Notes: generated by a model not told the origin, from the letters alone. 64,000 nucleotides of DNA from Mucilaginibacter sp. PPCGB 2223 (GCF_001705515.1 NZ_MDJS01000003.1:372001-436000); one strand, 5' to 3'. Counted from the stretch's first letter, positions 26,185 to 35,902 are shown. A program made the numbers and translations.

Positions 26185-28545
26185 ATGATGATGATGTGGG
26201 AAGAAATGACAGGTGTTGAAGCAAAAGCGGCGCAAAGCGAAATGGTTAAAAAATTAGGCAAGCTTGAACTTACGCTAAGCAAAGCGCAGCAACTGATGCA
26301 CTTTGGTACCTGGGAGCTCGACCTGGAGACCATGATCCGCTATTGGAGCGATGAGGTGTACGACATTTTGGAGATAGACCCCGATAAGCGGACATACATT
26401 GCCGACCCTTTTAAATATTACTCGCCCGACTCCATTACACTCGTGCAAACCACCATGGCTAAATCGATAGCCGATGGCACCGCCTGGGACATCGAAGTTA
26501 AAGTGATCACCGAAAAGGGCAACGAGCGCTGGGTGCGTGCCTGCGGCGATGTAACCATGAAAGACGGCAAAGCCGTGAAACTATTTGGTATTATACAGGA
26601 TATCAATGAGCATAAACGCGCCGAAGAGAACCTGAAAGTGCTGTTCGAGCATTCGGCCGATGCCCATTTGCTGTTCAACGAAAACGGGCTGATAGATTGT
26701 AACCATGCCGCGGTAGAGATGCTGCTGCTTAAAAACAAAGCCGAGCTGTTATCATCGCACCCGGCTAAGTTTTCGCCCGAGTACCAGCCCGATGGCCGCC
26801 GGTCGGACGAGAAATCGGTTGAGATGGACCGCATAGCCCGCGAAAAAGGCATCCACCAGTTTGAGTGGATACACCGCAGGGCCAACGGCGAAGATTTCCC
26901 GGTACAGGTTACGCTAAAGTCGGTAACTGTTGGCGATAAACCGGCCCTACTGGTTGTTTGGCACGATATTACCCAGCGCAAACGCGCCGAAGAACGCTTA
27001 AGGCAAAGCGAAGCCATGCTCACCGAATCGCAGCAACTAACGCACAGCGGCAGTTGGGAGGCTGATCTGGTTACGGGCAAAAACTACTGGTCGGCCGAAG
27101 CGTTCCGCATTTTCGGGCTCGAGCCCGATAGCACCGGCCCGGCTACCGACCTGTTTTACAAAATGATACACCCCGATGATAAGGAGTTGTATAAAACCCG
27201 TGTAAACGAAGCAATTAATAAGCAAACGCCTTCGAGTTTCGACTTGCGCATCATCCTGCCCAGCGGTAAGGTAAAATTCATCAGGGCCATAGGCAAACCC
27301 TTTGTTAATGCTGCCGGTAAGGTTACCAAACTGTACGGGGCCATACAGGATATCGACGACCATAAACGCTCCGAAGCCGAACTGATCAAAGCTAAAGAGC
27401 TGGCCGAGCAGGCTGCTGTGGCCAAATCGCAGTTCCTCTCGACCATGAGCCACGAGATACGCACGCCCATGAACGCCGTTATAGGCTTTACACACCTGCT
27501 GCTCCAGCACGACCCTCGGCCCGATCAGCAGGAGTATCTCAATATCCTGAAGTTTTCGTCGGAGAACCTGCTGGTGCTGATCAATGATATCCTTGATTTT
27601 AATAAGATAGAGGCTGGTAAGCTGGAGTTTGAGGAAGTTGATTTTAACCTGAGCCGGCTGATAGATAACATCCGCCTGGCGCAGTTACAGCGTGCGCAGG
27701 AAAAAAACATCAAGCTCAAGCTGATGATGGACGAGGACCTGCCCAACGCCGTCATCGGCGATCCTATCCGTTTGGGGCAGATATTGACCAACCTCATCAG
27801 CAACGCGGTTAAATTTACTAAAGAGGGTAAGGTGGTGATATCGGCCACGCTGGCCGAAACACAAAAAGATCATACTATTATTGATTTTGAAGTTGCTGAT
27901 ACAGGTATAGGCATCGCACCTGATAAGATCGATTCTATTTTCGAAAGCTTTACCCAGGCCAGTTCGGATACGACACGCAAGTTTGGCGGCAGCGGCCTGG
28001 GCCTGACCATATCCAAGCGCCTGCTCGAGCTGATGGGTAGCAAAATAAGCGTAAAAAGCGAAGTGGGCCAAGGCTCTGTTTTCAGTTTCAGCCTCAAGCT
28101 TAAGATCAGCAGCAAGCAACTGGCTCCGGTTTTAGAGAATATCCAGGATATCAAAAGCTTGAAAGGCACACGTTTGCTCATAGCCGACGATAACCAGATC
28201 AACGTATTGCTGGCCAAACAGTTTATGAAACAATGGGACGTTGATTGCGACGTGGCCGAGAACGGCGTAATTGCCTACCAACTGATACAAACCAACAACT
28301 ACGACATGGTATTGATGGACCTGCAAATGCCCGAAATGGATGGTTACCAAACCACCGAAAAGGTACGGCAACTGCCAGACGAAAAATATGCCAGCCTGCC
28401 TATTATTGCTTTAACAGCTTCGGCTATGCTGGATATCAAGGATAAGGCATTTGAATCGGGCATGAATGATTATATCAGTAAGCCTTTTAACCCCGACGAT
28501 TTGTACCGCAAGATAGCTACCTACTCGGGCCGCAGACTTAATTAA
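26185..28545 (+). CDS. Hybrid sensor histidine kinase with three PAS domains and a receiver
   Basis: The 786-residue protein has no signal peptide or membrane helix and is probably cytosolic. Domain order: PAS/PAC at about 35-145 (GTWELDL ... IIQDINEHKRAEE), PAS at 148-265 (ending WHDITQRKRAEE), PAS/PAC at 275-395 (GSWEADL ... AIQDIDDHKRSE). Then HisKA with phospho-acceptor His423 in FLSTMSHEIRTPMNAV, HATPase with DTGIGIAPDK and GSGLGLTISKRL, and a C-terminal receiver (662-786) with Asp712 in VLMDLQMPEMDG. The two outer PAS repeats are similar, suggesting internal duplication. No Hpt protein or response regulator is nearby. Confidence 0.92.
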   Translation: MMMMWEEMTGVEAKAAQSEMVKKLGKLELTLSKAQQLMHFGTWELDLETMIRYWSDEVYDILEIDPDKRTYIADPFKYYSPDSITLVQTTMAKSIADGTAWDIEVKVITEKGNERWVRACGDVTMKDGKAVKLFGIIQDINEHKRAEENLKVLFEHSADAHLLFNENGLIDCNHAAVEMLLLKNKAELLSSHPAKFSPEYQPDGRRSDEKSVEMDRIAREKGIHQFEWIHRRANGEDFPVQVTLKSVTVGDKPALLVVWHDITQRKRAEERLRQSEAMLTESQQLTHSGSWEADLVTGKNYWSAEAFRIFGLEPDSTGPATDLFYKMIHPDDKELYKTRVNEAINKQTPSSFDLRIILPSGKVKFIRAIGKPFVNAAGKVTKLYGAIQDIDDHKRSEAELIKAKELAEQAAVAKSQFLSTMSHEIRTPMNAVIGFTHLLLQHDPRPDQQEYLNILKFSSENLLVLINDILDFNKIEAGKLEFEEVDFNLSRLIDNIRLAQLQRAQEKNIKLKLMMDEDLPNAVIGDPIRLGQILTNLISNAVKFTKEGKVVISATLAETQKDHTIIDFEVADTGIGIAPDKIDSIFESFTQASSDTTRKFGGSGLGLTISKRLLELMGSKISVKSEVGQGSVFSFSLKLKISSKQLAPVLENIQDIKSLKGTRLLIADDNQINVLLAKQFMKQWDVDCDVAENGVIAYQLIQTNNYDMVLMDLQMPEMDGYQTTEKVRQLPDEKYASLPIIALTASAMLDIKDKAFESGMNDYISKPFNPDDLYRKIATYSGRRLN

Positions 28546-28612
28546 GCAGAAAGTAAATTATTGCTGTAAGAAAATTTAGTAGCATCGTGATCTTTTTATG
28601 GCGATGTTTTTG

Positions 28613-28632
28613 TAGTTTTGTGTATACACAAA
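28613..28632 (+). promoter_or_regulatory. Promoter and palindromic operator before the PqqD-like gene
   Basis: TAGTTTTG (28613-28620) fits TAnnTTTG. Its last four bases begin a perfect 16-bp palindrome, TTTGTGTATACACAAA (28617-28632), placed over the expected transcription start. The arrangement suggests a dimeric repressor site controlling the downstream tailoring genes. Confidence 0.55.
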
Positions 28633-28664
28633 CAACAACTCTGTAAACTCCAATTAATACAATC

Positions 28665-28973
28665 ATGCCAAACTCTACTCCCCAGGTTTTTAATCCAGAT
28701 ACCATTATACAACGTAACGAAAGCCGGTTCTTAGCCAGCCAGCTTGGCACCGAAACCGTGATGATGGATATGGACAGCGGCGATTACTTAGGTATCAACA
28801 GTGTAGCATCGGATATGTGGGCTTTATTAGAGCAGCCAATTAAAGTTGAAACATTGATCAAAAACATGGTTGAAATGTATGATGTAAGCGAGGAGGTTTG
28901 CAGGGCCGAGGTTGATGCCTTTTTACCAAAGATGTTTGCCCAAAATATGCTTATCGTTAAGGATGCAGCATAA
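28665..28973 (+). CDS. PqqD-family RiPP recognition element protein
   Basis: A 102-residue stand-alone PqqD-like protein, with the winged-helix pattern TVMMDMDSGDYLGINSVASD, then MWALLEQPIKVETLIKNM, and YDVSEEVCRAEVDAFLPKM. PqqD-like proteins bind leader peptides of ribosomal peptide precursors and deliver them to a partner enzyme. The next gene, 18 nt on, encodes a lasso-type B2 protease, the usual partner. No pqqA, pqqC or pqqE is nearby, so pyrroloquinoline quinone synthesis is ruled out by context. Confidence 0.85.
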   Translation: MPNSTPQVFNPDTIIQRNESRFLASQLGTETVMMDMDSGDYLGINSVASDMWALLEQPIKVETLIKNMVEMYDVSEEVCRAEVDAFLPKMFAQNMLIVKDAA

Positions 28974-28991
28974 AAACAACCCGGATGCGCA

Positions 28992-29435
28992 ATGAAGATA
29001 CTGCGTAAATTCAAAACATTTGTTAAACTGCCGGCACGTACCAAACTGCTGTTTGCCGAGGCTTTTTTTACATCGGCATGGGTTAAAGCAAGTCTCAAGT
29101 TCTTCCCGTTTAAACGGGTAATGGGTTGGTTGGGCGGCATACAGCAGGAAAGCGATGCCGAAGCCGATCCCAACACGCTGGAGTTACGCCGTGAGGTAAA
29201 AGCTGCATTAAGCCTGTGCAACAAATATGCGCCATGGCCTACCGAATGCTATACTTTATCGCTAACGGGCAAACTGTTATTAAGGCGCCGCCGTATTAAA
29301 AGCACCCTTTACATCGGTTTTATGAAAGATGAAAACGGCAAGTATAAGGGGCATGCCTGGCTACGGGCAAACGACCTTTACATATCGGGCATTAAGGAAG
29401 CCCGCGGTTACCAGATCCACTCGCGCTTTAGTTGA
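28992..29435 (+). CDS. Lasso peptide biosynthesis B2 protein (transglutaminase-like leader peptidase)
   Basis: The 147-residue protein shows the Cys protease pattern of the B2/McjB C-terminal domain: Cys86 in PWPTECYTLSL, His121 in YKGHAWLRAND and Asp128 in the same strand. The preceding helix (LRREVKAALSLCNKYA) and LRRRRIKSTLYIGFMKDENG loop also fit. In lasso peptide pathways B1 (PqqD-like) and B2 together remove the leader. The asparagine-synthetase-like cyclase that normally follows is absent. The gene ends 25 bp from the convergent sulfotransferase gene. Confidence 0.85.
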   Translation: MKILRKFKTFVKLPARTKLLFAEAFFTSAWVKASLKFFPFKRVMGWLGGIQQESDAEADPNTLELRREVKAALSLCNKYAPWPTECYTLSLTGKLLLRRRRIKSTLYIGFMKDENGKYKGHAWLRANDLYISGIKEARGYQIHSRFS

Positions 29436-29460
29436 TCAGTGTATTATATCCCTCTTTTGT

Positions 29461-30372
29461 TTATCCTTTTTGTTCCGAAGTTTCGGTAGATATTTCGGGC
29501 ATCTCTGTCGGGTAGCCATATTTTTCCATTACGGTTTTGTGATGAGTAATAACGGATCGTATTTGTTCGGCACTTAGTTCTTCTTTCCAGCCGCCTGATT
29601 TTCCTTTGCGGAAAAACGATTCGCTCTTAATGTTCTTTTCGCCGAAACCTTTCTCTTTCTCTTTTTCCTTCAGCCGCTCAAAATTACTGGCTTTAATGGC
29701 CTTTTCTACCTGGCCTGGCTCTACCTCAATGCCCATAAACTCTACTGCTTTAGTAAAGGTCTCTAAACCATTGTGCAGCATATCTTCATAACGAAGCACC
29801 AGTACCGGGAAAGGCACTTCGGGTGCGGTCCAACTCTCAACATGGCCGCTCCAGCTAAACATCAGCTGCCTGAACTGGTTATTCACATTAAAGTTATTCT
29901 TCTGCCTGGCTAAACTGCCATTGGGTTTATTCATAATATGTATAGCCTCGTCAAGCGTACCGTTATTATGATTGGCAAACGATGCCACAACATCAAGCGG
30001 GTTACGGATAAAGTATACAGCACAGCGGGTAGGTTCGGTGGGTACGATTGGATTATTTTCTGTGTTAAATGCGTACGCATCGTGGATCTTTATAAACAGG
30101 TTCTTCTTTAGATACCACCCGGCCATATCACAAAACACCTCGGGGATAATATCTTTCACCTCTTCATCGTACAAATAGGTCGAATCGAGATCGGTACTGT
30201 TATCAAATATAAAACGCGACGAAAAAATACCGTCGGTTTTCATTTGGTTGATGTCTATTTCGCCATCGTTAAGCAATGCTGTTAAAAATGCCCTGAACCA
30301 GGTATTTCCGCTTTTTGGGTACGATGCCAGCCAAACTATTTTTTTTTGTTCGGTTGCTTCTCCGTTATTCAT
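29461..30372 (-). CDS. Sulfotransferase (PAPS-dependent)
   Basis: The 303-residue protein has the 5'-phosphosulfate loop YPKSGNTWFRAFL at about 18-30, the 3'-phosphate site RNPLDVVASFANHN near 127, and the C-terminal loop FRKGKSGGWKEEL near 260, all marks of the sulfotransferase 1/3 superfamily. It would transfer sulfate from PAPS to a hydroxyl or amino group on a peptide, sugar or small molecule. It overlaps the HPr-kinase-like gene by 8 bp, so the two are co-expressed. Placement opposite the PqqD/B2 pair suggests peptide tailoring, which is inference. Confidence 0.88.
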   Translation of the reverse strand: MNNGEATEQKKIVWLASYPKSGNTWFRAFLTALLNDGEIDINQMKTDGIFSSRFIFDNSTDLDSTYLYDEEVKDIIPEVFCDMAGWYLKKNLFIKIHDAYAFNTENNPIVPTEPTRCAVYFIRNPLDVVASFANHNNGTLDEAIHIMNKPNGSLARQKNNFNVNNQFRQLMFSWSGHVESWTAPEVPFPVLVLRYEDMLHNGLETFTKAVEFMGIEVEPGQVEKAIKASNFERLKEKEKEKGFGEKNIKSESFFRKGKSGGWKEELSAEQIRSVITHHKTVMEKYGYPTEMPEISTETSEQKG

Positions 30373-31273
30373 TTGGCTGCAGTACGTTAGTTATTAATTC
30401 GATTACCCTTGTTAAAGTATTCTCGCCCAATGGCCTGCTTATTCTGTAAATAGGCGCTGCATTGGTTAAGCGGGTTATCGCTGCAAAATGCTGATTACGC
30501 TTTTGCATGGCGTTCATTTGCACAGGGCGATAGGTATTACGTTGCAATTGAGCAAATGCAGCTATCGATGCCAGGGGTTTAATTGATACCTCGTCTATAG
30601 TATTGTTCGAATCGAGTAAAAATATGTATTTAACCGTTTTGGGCAAGATATCGAACTCATCGTGGTAAAACCGTGCAAATTTGGGTAATTGCGGGCGTAT
30701 CTTTTCTTCCTCGGTGGCCATATCCAGGCCTGCTTTATGAAAGGTATCGGCCCAAAGTTTAATCATGGGATATGATGGCACCGCAGTAACCTGGTCGCCG
30801 TCAACTTTCAGTACGCAGACATCGTCCGAAAATACCTTGTAACCCTTTTGCTGAAGCATGGTGGCCGTGGTCGACTTACCTGCTCCGGATGGGCCGCAGA
30901 ATATAGCGATACCTTCATCGAGCATCACCGCCGACGCATGCAAAGGGATAGAGTTACGCTGGTGTAAAACGGCTGCCATGGCATTGCTCAGCAAAAAAAG
31001 GCGGATACTTTTTTCGTCGGCGTCTGGTTTAGGCTCAACAATGATCTGATTACCGTTAGCAACGTAATACGTGGCTACAGGTAATTTTTGCAGGTATTCG
31101 GTAGCCGTTATAGATACCTTAACTTTTTTAACAACTCCTTCGGCGGTAAGTTCGGCAGGCACGGCGCCTAAATTAATTGTCAGGTCCGGCGCTTCTGTAA
31201 ACGCAAATGGCAGAAATTCGGGGAACTCAATTTCGGAAGATATCAGTAAGCCAAAGCCCCAGTATTGGTGCAT
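30365..31273 (-). CDS. HPr kinase-like P-loop protein
   Basis: From ATG 31273 the 302-residue product has a P-loop FCGPSGAGKST near 126-135, preceded by the LHASAVML strand typical of HprK-like proteins, and a DDVCVL acidic strand near 152. The N-terminal half (about 1-105) resembles the accessory domain found in HprK-like kinases of lasso peptide clusters. True HPr kinases regulate sugar uptake; relatives in RiPP clusters phosphorylate the peptide. No PTS genes are nearby, so the second role is favoured. A TTG codon immediately upstream could also serve as start. Confidence 0.8.
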   Translation of the reverse strand: MHQYWGFGLLISSEIEFPEFLPFAFTEAPDLTINLGAVPAELTAEGVVKKVKVSITATEYLQKLPVATYYVANGNQIIVEPKPDADEKSIRLFLLSNAMAAVLHQRNSIPLHASAVMLDEGIAIFCGPSGAGKSTTATMLQQKGYKVFSDDVCVLKVDGDQVTAVPSYPMIKLWADTFHKAGLDMATEEEKIRPQLPKFARFYHDEFDILPKTVKYIFLLDSNNTIDEVSIKPLASIAAFAQLQRNTYRPVQMNAMQKRNQHFAAITRLTNAAPIYRISRPLGENTLTRVIELITNVLQPNE

Positions 31274-31393
31274 CAATAATTAGATTTAGTAATAGAGTAA
31301 TGTATTGCAAATAACCAAAAAAATGCGGGATATAAAAATTGAATTTTTAATTAAGTGACTGTCCAGATGATAACGGGAATGCAGAGCCCGCGC

Positions 31394-32077
31394 CTACCAG
31401 TAATCTTTGACGCATCTTAAACTCAAATAATCATCCCGATCTGTTACATCGCGGTAAACGCCTGTTTTATCCTTTCTTATCTCGTGGTAAGCTATCGGCA
31501 AGCCATAACCGGTGCTTGTCCAAAAATAAGCGCTGGCCGCTAACCCGCTAAAATGGTTATGATGCTGGCGGCCTGCATACAACGCGTCGAAACCGCTCAA
31601 ACCACCCACTAAAAACTTGCCTGCAATATTGCCGCGGCTACCCACCTGGCCGGCTTCGGCGTAGGCCAATCCCAGATCTCGCTCCAACAACATCCATTCG
31701 GTATCGGTAGGTACATGCCAGCCTTTAGGGCAAGCCTTAAGCAAAGCGCTAAAGGTGTAAAGCCTGCCGTAAATTTGTGCGTTATATTGGTCGTTATTGT
31801 AAGCTACCGAGCCTGTTTCGGTCTGATAATTCAGGTTTTGCGCCATCCACACCTGTGAGCCTACTTTAACCCATTTATAGGTTTGTTTGTCGCGCTCATC
31901 GGTAAACTGGCCGGTGGTAACTGCAGGGAAAGAGGCGGCAGGGGCTCTATTTTGACCATTGAGGTATATTTCGGTAGTAAAGGGTGTGGAGCCGATCTTT
32001 TTGGCTTTAATAACGGCCGGATTGGTTGCACAACCGGGTATAAACAGGACAATAAGCAAAAAGATACGCTTATTCAA
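31394..32077 (-). CDS. Fibrobacter-succinogenes-type major paralogous domain lipoprotein
   Basis: The 227-residue protein starts at a TTG codon (the only start before an in-frame stop) with a lipoprotein signal (MNKRIFLLIVLFIPGC, lipobox IPGC). The main domain is the FSU paralogous fold: YKWVKVGSQVWMAQNLNYQT, the YGRLYTFSAL segment, KGWHVPTDTEWMLLE, and AYFWTSTGYGL near the end. Such domains are common on Bacteroidota surfaces; function is unknown. The preceding residues after the lipobox form a low-complexity linker. Confidence 0.85.
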   Translation of the reverse strand: MNKRIFLLIVLFIPGCATNPAVIKAKKIGSTPFTTEIYLNGQNRAPAASFPAVTTGQFTDERDKQTYKWVKVGSQVWMAQNLNYQTETGSVAYNNDQYNAQIYGRLYTFSALLKACPKGWHVPTDTEWMLLERDLGLAYAEAGQVGSRGNIAGKFLVGGLSGFDALYAGRQHHNHFSGLAASAYFWTSTGYGLPIAYHEIRKDKTGVYRDVTDRDDYLSLRCVKDYW

Positions 32078-32117
32078 ACCGGGAGATAATTAATTATACT
32101 AATATAAATATTCCCGG

Positions 32118-32921
32118 CTAATTGCTCCCGCCCGGGAAATACTTCTGTATCATATCCAGCAGTTCACTGGTAATGAGGCCATTGGTTGCCACAACTTCGC
32201 GGGTATTGAAATTATCCGGACCGCCGGAGAAATTTACAACTTCTCCGCCAGCCTGGCGTACGATCACAATACCTGCTGCCATATCGTAAGAGTTGAGGTT
32301 ATACTCGTAGTAGGCATCGAACCTGCCACAAGCCGTGTAAGCCAGGTCGACAGCCGCCGAACCCAGCCTGCGGATGCCATGGCAGCTGCGCATCAGCTCG
32401 GCAAACATTTCGATATACGCACGCTGTTTTTCGAAATCATAATACGGAAAGCCGGTGGCTAACAGGGTATCGGCAATTTTTGGCGCTTTGCTCACCTTAA
32501 TTTCTTTACCGTTCAAATAGGCCGGTGAGCCTTTGCAGGCGTAAAAGCATTCGTCCTGGTTAATTTCGTACACTACACCCATTACCAGTTCGTCGTATTC
32601 CTGCAAAGCAATACTTACCGAAAATACGGGCAGGCCGTGGATAAAATTGGTGGTGCCATCCAGCGGATCGATAATCCAGGTATAGCGCGGGCCGATATTG
32701 GTTCTTGTTTTTTCTTCGGTGATGAAACCTGCTTCGGGCAGTATCTTTTCCAAACCGGCAACGATCTGCTCTTCGGCGCCTTTATCAACGTAGGATACCA
32801 GGTCGTTAGTGCCTTTATATTCGATGGCATCGGCACTGAACTTTTTCCGCTCCTGGCGGATAAAATCGCCTACTTGTTTAGCTAACTCAACTACCTGACC
32901 GGTTATATCTTCAAGATGCAT
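32118..32921 (-). CDS. Inositol-1-monophosphatase family phosphatase
   Basis: The 267-residue product (ATG at 32921) carries the Mg-binding motifs of the IMPase/SuhB/CysQ superfamily: EE at 69-70 in GFITEEKT, WIIDPLDGTTNF at 82-93 and the distal YDMAAGI. Substrates in the family include myo-inositol phosphate, PAP and fructose bisphosphate; which one applies is not evident. It is the last gene of an lgt-gtrA-IMPase operon and its start overlaps the gtrA end by 11 bp. The upstream extension to 32975 was rejected because it is contained in gtrA. Confidence 0.92.
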   Translation of the reverse strand: MHLEDITGQVVELAKQVGDFIRQERKKFSADAIEYKGTNDLVSYVDKGAEEQIVAGLEKILPEAGFITEEKTRTNIGPRYTWIIDPLDGTTNFIHGLPVFSVSIALQEYDELVMGVVYEINQDECFYACKGSPAYLNGKEIKVSKAPKIADTLLATGFPYYDFEKQRAYIEMFAELMRSCHGIRRLGSAAVDLAYTACGRFDAYYEYNLNSYDMAAGIVIVRQAGGEVVNFSGGPDNFNTREVVATNGLITSELLDMIQKYFPGGSN

Positions 32922-33378
32922 GATGACGTAATGATAGATTAAATGAGAACAGTTTGTGAATAAAAAAGCTTGCAAAAAACAGACTTAGAGCAGCACCCGG
33001 GCGAGCCACCGCCGGGGCTATTTTGAAATGATTGATCAATATTGCTAAAATGCCAAGATTGGCGAAATAACCGAGGATAGCAACACCAACAAAGCGAAAG
33101 AATTGCTTGCCTGGCGAAAGAGTAGAAGATGAGAAAACTAAAAATCTGGTAATTAAAAAATTAACTATGACACCCATTGCGAATGCTATAGTAAAAGCCA
33201 GCACATATTTCGAGACATCGATGCCTAAAATACTAAAGCTTTTTTGTTTAAGGATAGCATAAAAAAGGATATCAAAGGCAGCCATATCAACGGCAAAACC
33301 GACACCCGCCGAGAGTACGAAACGAACAACCTGGTTATCTAACAGTTTATGGCCCGTGGTCGGATTTGCTTTAGCCAT
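32911..33378 (-). CDS. GtrA-like membrane protein
   Basis: The 155-residue protein has four predicted helices ([60 protein letters not shown], and [15 protein letters not shown]). This is the layout of GtrA/DPMS-related proteins thought to flip polyprenyl-phosphate-linked sugars. N-terminal [16 protein letters not shown] is cytosolic. It overlaps lgt by 8 bp and the IMPase gene by 11 bp, indicating tight coupling. No glycosyltransferase is adjacent. Confidence 0.85.
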   Translation of the reverse strand: MAKANPTTGHKLLDNQVVRFVLSAGVGFAVDMAAFDILFYAILKQKSFSILGIDVSKYVLAFTIAFAMGVIVNFLITRFLVFSSSTLSPGKQFFRFVGVAILGYFANLGILAILINHFKIAPAVARPGAALSLFFASFFIHKLFSFNLSLRHHAS

Positions 33379-34552
33379 TTTTTGCTGCTTTAGCCTTGAA
33401 AGGGTGCTTTAAGGCGTAGCTTGTTAAACCTATACCGGCGGCAATTAATATGAGTGAGATGAGTTCGGCCTGGGTGAACGAGATACCGGCAACCACATAA
33501 CGCGTGTTCACACGGATCAGCTCGATTAAAAACCTTTCTGCGCCGGTCACGATGAGGTAGATACCAAACATTAAACCGGGTGCGTGCAGTTTTTTGCGTA
33601 TGCTCCATAAAAAAAAGAAAAGCACCAGGCACATCAGCGTTTCGTAAAACGGCGTCGGGAAAACCGGTATGGCCAATTCGTGGCAGTATTTGCCCACACA
33701 GTTAGGTATCAGTGTATGCGGGTCGCTCATGTTTACATTATGCGGGTATTTAAAACTCCACATCCAGTCGGGCGCCCAGCTTAACCAATGTGGTTTTGGT
33801 GCGGGGTTGTTGATACCCCAATCGCCATCACCGGCCATCTGGCAGCCAATACGACCAACTGCGTAGCTCAACATCATACCGGGCCCGCCGATATCCAGCA
33901 TAGTTAAAGGCTTAACACCGTTCTTATTGGCTACGTATAACACCGCCGCACCGCCGCAGATCAAGCCACCATAAAACGTTAAACCGCTAAACCCAATGAG
34001 CATACCAACCGGATCTGCCATAAATTCGCCCCAGTTCTCTAAAGCGTTGAATACCTTGGCGCCTGCAAATCCCGCAACAGCAGCCCAAAGCAAAATAACG
34101 CCCATCAGTTCGTGCGGGTGTACGATAACCTGCTTTTGTTGGGGTTCGGGATATTCGTCGGCAACTTTTTTCTTTTCGATATAGCTCCAGTAGGTCAAAC
34201 CGATGGCGCCAATGATACCACCAATCCAGTTACCGCGACCTGACAACAGAAAATCCTGCGGGCTATCTACTAACGCCGAGTAATGCATCGCTGCATCGAC
34301 TAATTTATAACCGATAATGAATCCGAATACGCCGTTCAGCAATACTTCGGTATAGTTTACCGGTCCGCCAATGGTAACCATTCTCTTGAAAGAATGTACG
34401 TAACCCAACTCTTCCTTACGTTTAAATTCTTTCTCAAATGCCCAGAAAGCGCACATAAATGCTATCGCCACAAAAAAACCAAAGGTTTGCACAGGCAACG
34501 GGAAATTCCAACCGGTAAGGTATCTGATAAGTTCGGTTATGGTAGGGAACAT
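33371..34552 (-). CDS. lgt: Prolipoprotein diacylglyceryl transferase
   Basis: Inner membrane enzyme that transfers diacylglycerol to the lipobox cysteine of prolipoproteins. The 393-residue protein has seven or more membrane helices and the Lgt signature region [15 protein letters not shown] near 235, with [12 protein letters not shown] near 190. It is longer than the roughly 290-residue proteobacterial enzyme, with an extra loop holding the [13 protein letters not shown] segment. It is the first gene of the lgt-gtrA-IMPase operon. Confidence 0.9.
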   Translation of the reverse strand: MFPTITELIRYLTGWNFPLPVQTFGFFVAIAFMCAFWAFEKEFKRKEELGYVHSFKRMVTIGGPVNYTEVLLNGVFGFIIGYKLVDAAMHYSALVDSPQDFLLSGRGNWIGGIIGAIGLTYWSYIEKKKVADEYPEPQQKQVIVHPHELMGVILLWAAVAGFAGAKVFNALENWGEFMADPVGMLIGFSGLTFYGGLICGGAAVLYVANKNGVKPLTMLDIGGPGMMLSYAVGRIGCQMAGDGDWGINNPAPKPHWLSWAPDWMWSFKYPHNVNMSDPHTLIPNCVGKYCHELAIPVFPTPFYETLMCLVLFFFLWSIRKKLHAPGLMFGIYLIVTGAERFLIELIRVNTRYVVAGISFTQAELISLILIAAGIGLTSYALKHPFKAKAAKNG

Positions 34553-34582
34553 GGATGATGTTTTGTTGGCGAATATAAAGAT

Positions 34583-35902
34583 TTAATGAACCAATGTTTC
34601 CTGAACCTCGGTTATTTCAACATCACCATCAGGTGAAATTTGGGTTAACTGCACCATTTTTAGCTCATTAACCAATACCGGATCGTATTTGGCTCTCACC
34701 TTAACGTAATTACGGCTAAAACCGTGCATATAACCATCTTTTATATCAGCTTCAAATAATATTTCTTCAAACTTGCCTAACTGGCTCTCGTAAAAAGCAC
34801 GGCGCTTCTTGTCGGACAAGATGTGCAGCATTTTACTCCTGTCGGCACGCGTTGAACCGGGCACGCTTCCGGGCAATTCGGCTGCGATGGTATTTTCGCG
34901 CTCCGAATAGGTAAATACGTGCAGGTAGGAAATATCCAGCCCGTTCAGGAAATTATAGGTATCTATAAAATCCTCGCGGGTTTCGCCCGGGAAGCCAACG
35001 ATGACATCCACACCGATGCAGCAATCGGGCATCAGTTGTTTTATTTTGGCCACGCGATCAGCATACAGGTCGCGGCGATAGCGGCGGCGCATCAAACCTA
35101 ATATTTTATCACTGCCCGATTGCAGCGGGATATGGAAATGCGGAACGAAACGTTTTGAGCGCGATACAAATTCGATGATCTCGTCGGTCAATAGATTTGG
35201 CTCAATAGAGGAGATGCGGTAGCGGTCGATCCCTTCAACTTCATCCAAAGCTTTTACCAGGTCGAAAAACTTATCCTGGCGCTTGCCATCGCGGATACCG
35301 AAATCGCCTAAGTTAACACCCGTTAATACGATCTCTTTCACACTCGAAGCTGCTATTTGCTTAGCCTGCTCTATCACGCTTTCGATGGTATCGCTGCGGC
35401 TTGCGCCACGTGCTAACGGTATAGTACAGAAAGTACAAGAATAATCGCAGCCATCCTGTACTTTCAAAAAAGTACGGGTACGATCGCCAAAGGAATAAGA
35501 AGAGACGAACTGGTTGGCTTCGCTCACCGGCTTGTTAAATACCAGTGTTTTGGGCTGTTTGGTGAGATCGGTGATATGCTCAACGATGTTAAATTTTTCG
35601 GCAGCACCTAAAACCATGTCCACACCTTCAATTTCGGCAATCTCCTGCGGTTTTAGCTGCGCATAACAACCTACAATGGTTACATAGGCGTTAGGCGATA
35701 TTTTCAATGCCTCCTTAACTACCTTTTTGCACTTTTTGTCGGCATTTTCGGTAACGGAGCAGGTGTTGATCACAAACACATCGGGCGCGTCCGTAAAATC
35801 AACCGTATCAAAACCGGCCTGGTTAAACAGGCGGCCGATGGTTGAGGTTTCGGAGTAGTTGAGCTTGCAGCCCAGCGTGTAAAATGCGACCTTCTTATTC
35901 AT
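34583..35902 (-). CDS. mtaB: tRNA (N6-threonylcarbamoyladenosine37-C2)-methylthiotransferase
   Basis: Radical SAM enzyme converting t6A37 to ms2t6A37 in ANN-decoding tRNAs. In 439 residues: N-terminal UPF0004 domain with cluster cysteines (CKLNYSE, NTCSVTENADKKC, VGCYAQ), the radical SAM motif CDYSCTFC near 150, GVDVIVGFPGETREDF near 288, and a C-terminal TRAM-like domain (FEADIKDGYMHGF...NYVKVRA). Motif order and length fit MtaB rather than MiaB. Confidence 0.93.
   Translation of the reverse strand: MNKKVAFYTLGCKLNYSETSTIGRLFNQAGFDTVDFTDAPDVFVINTCSVTENADKKCKKVVKEALKISPNAYVTIVGCYAQLKPQEIAEIEGVDMVLGAAEKFNIVEHITDLTKQPKTLVFNKPVSEANQFVSSYSFGDRTRTFLKVQDGCDYSCTFCTIPLARGASRSDTIESVIEQAKQIAASSVKEIVLTGVNLGDFGIRDGKRQDKFFDLVKALDEVEGIDRYRISSIEPNLLTDEIIEFVSRSKRFVPHFHIPLQSGSDKILGLMRRRYRRDLYADRVAKIKQLMPDCCIGVDVIVGFPGETREDFIDTYNFLNGLDISYLHVFTYSERENTIAAELPGSVPGSTRADRSKMLHILSDKKRRAFYESQLGKFEEILFEADIKDGYMHGFSRNYVKVRAKYDPVLVNELKMVQLTQISPDGDVEITEVQETLVH

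Noticed and set aside
28665..28973. PQQ cofactor biosynthesis locus
   Set aside because: Only a PqqD-like protein is present; pqqA, B, C and E are absent and the neighbour is a lasso-type protease.
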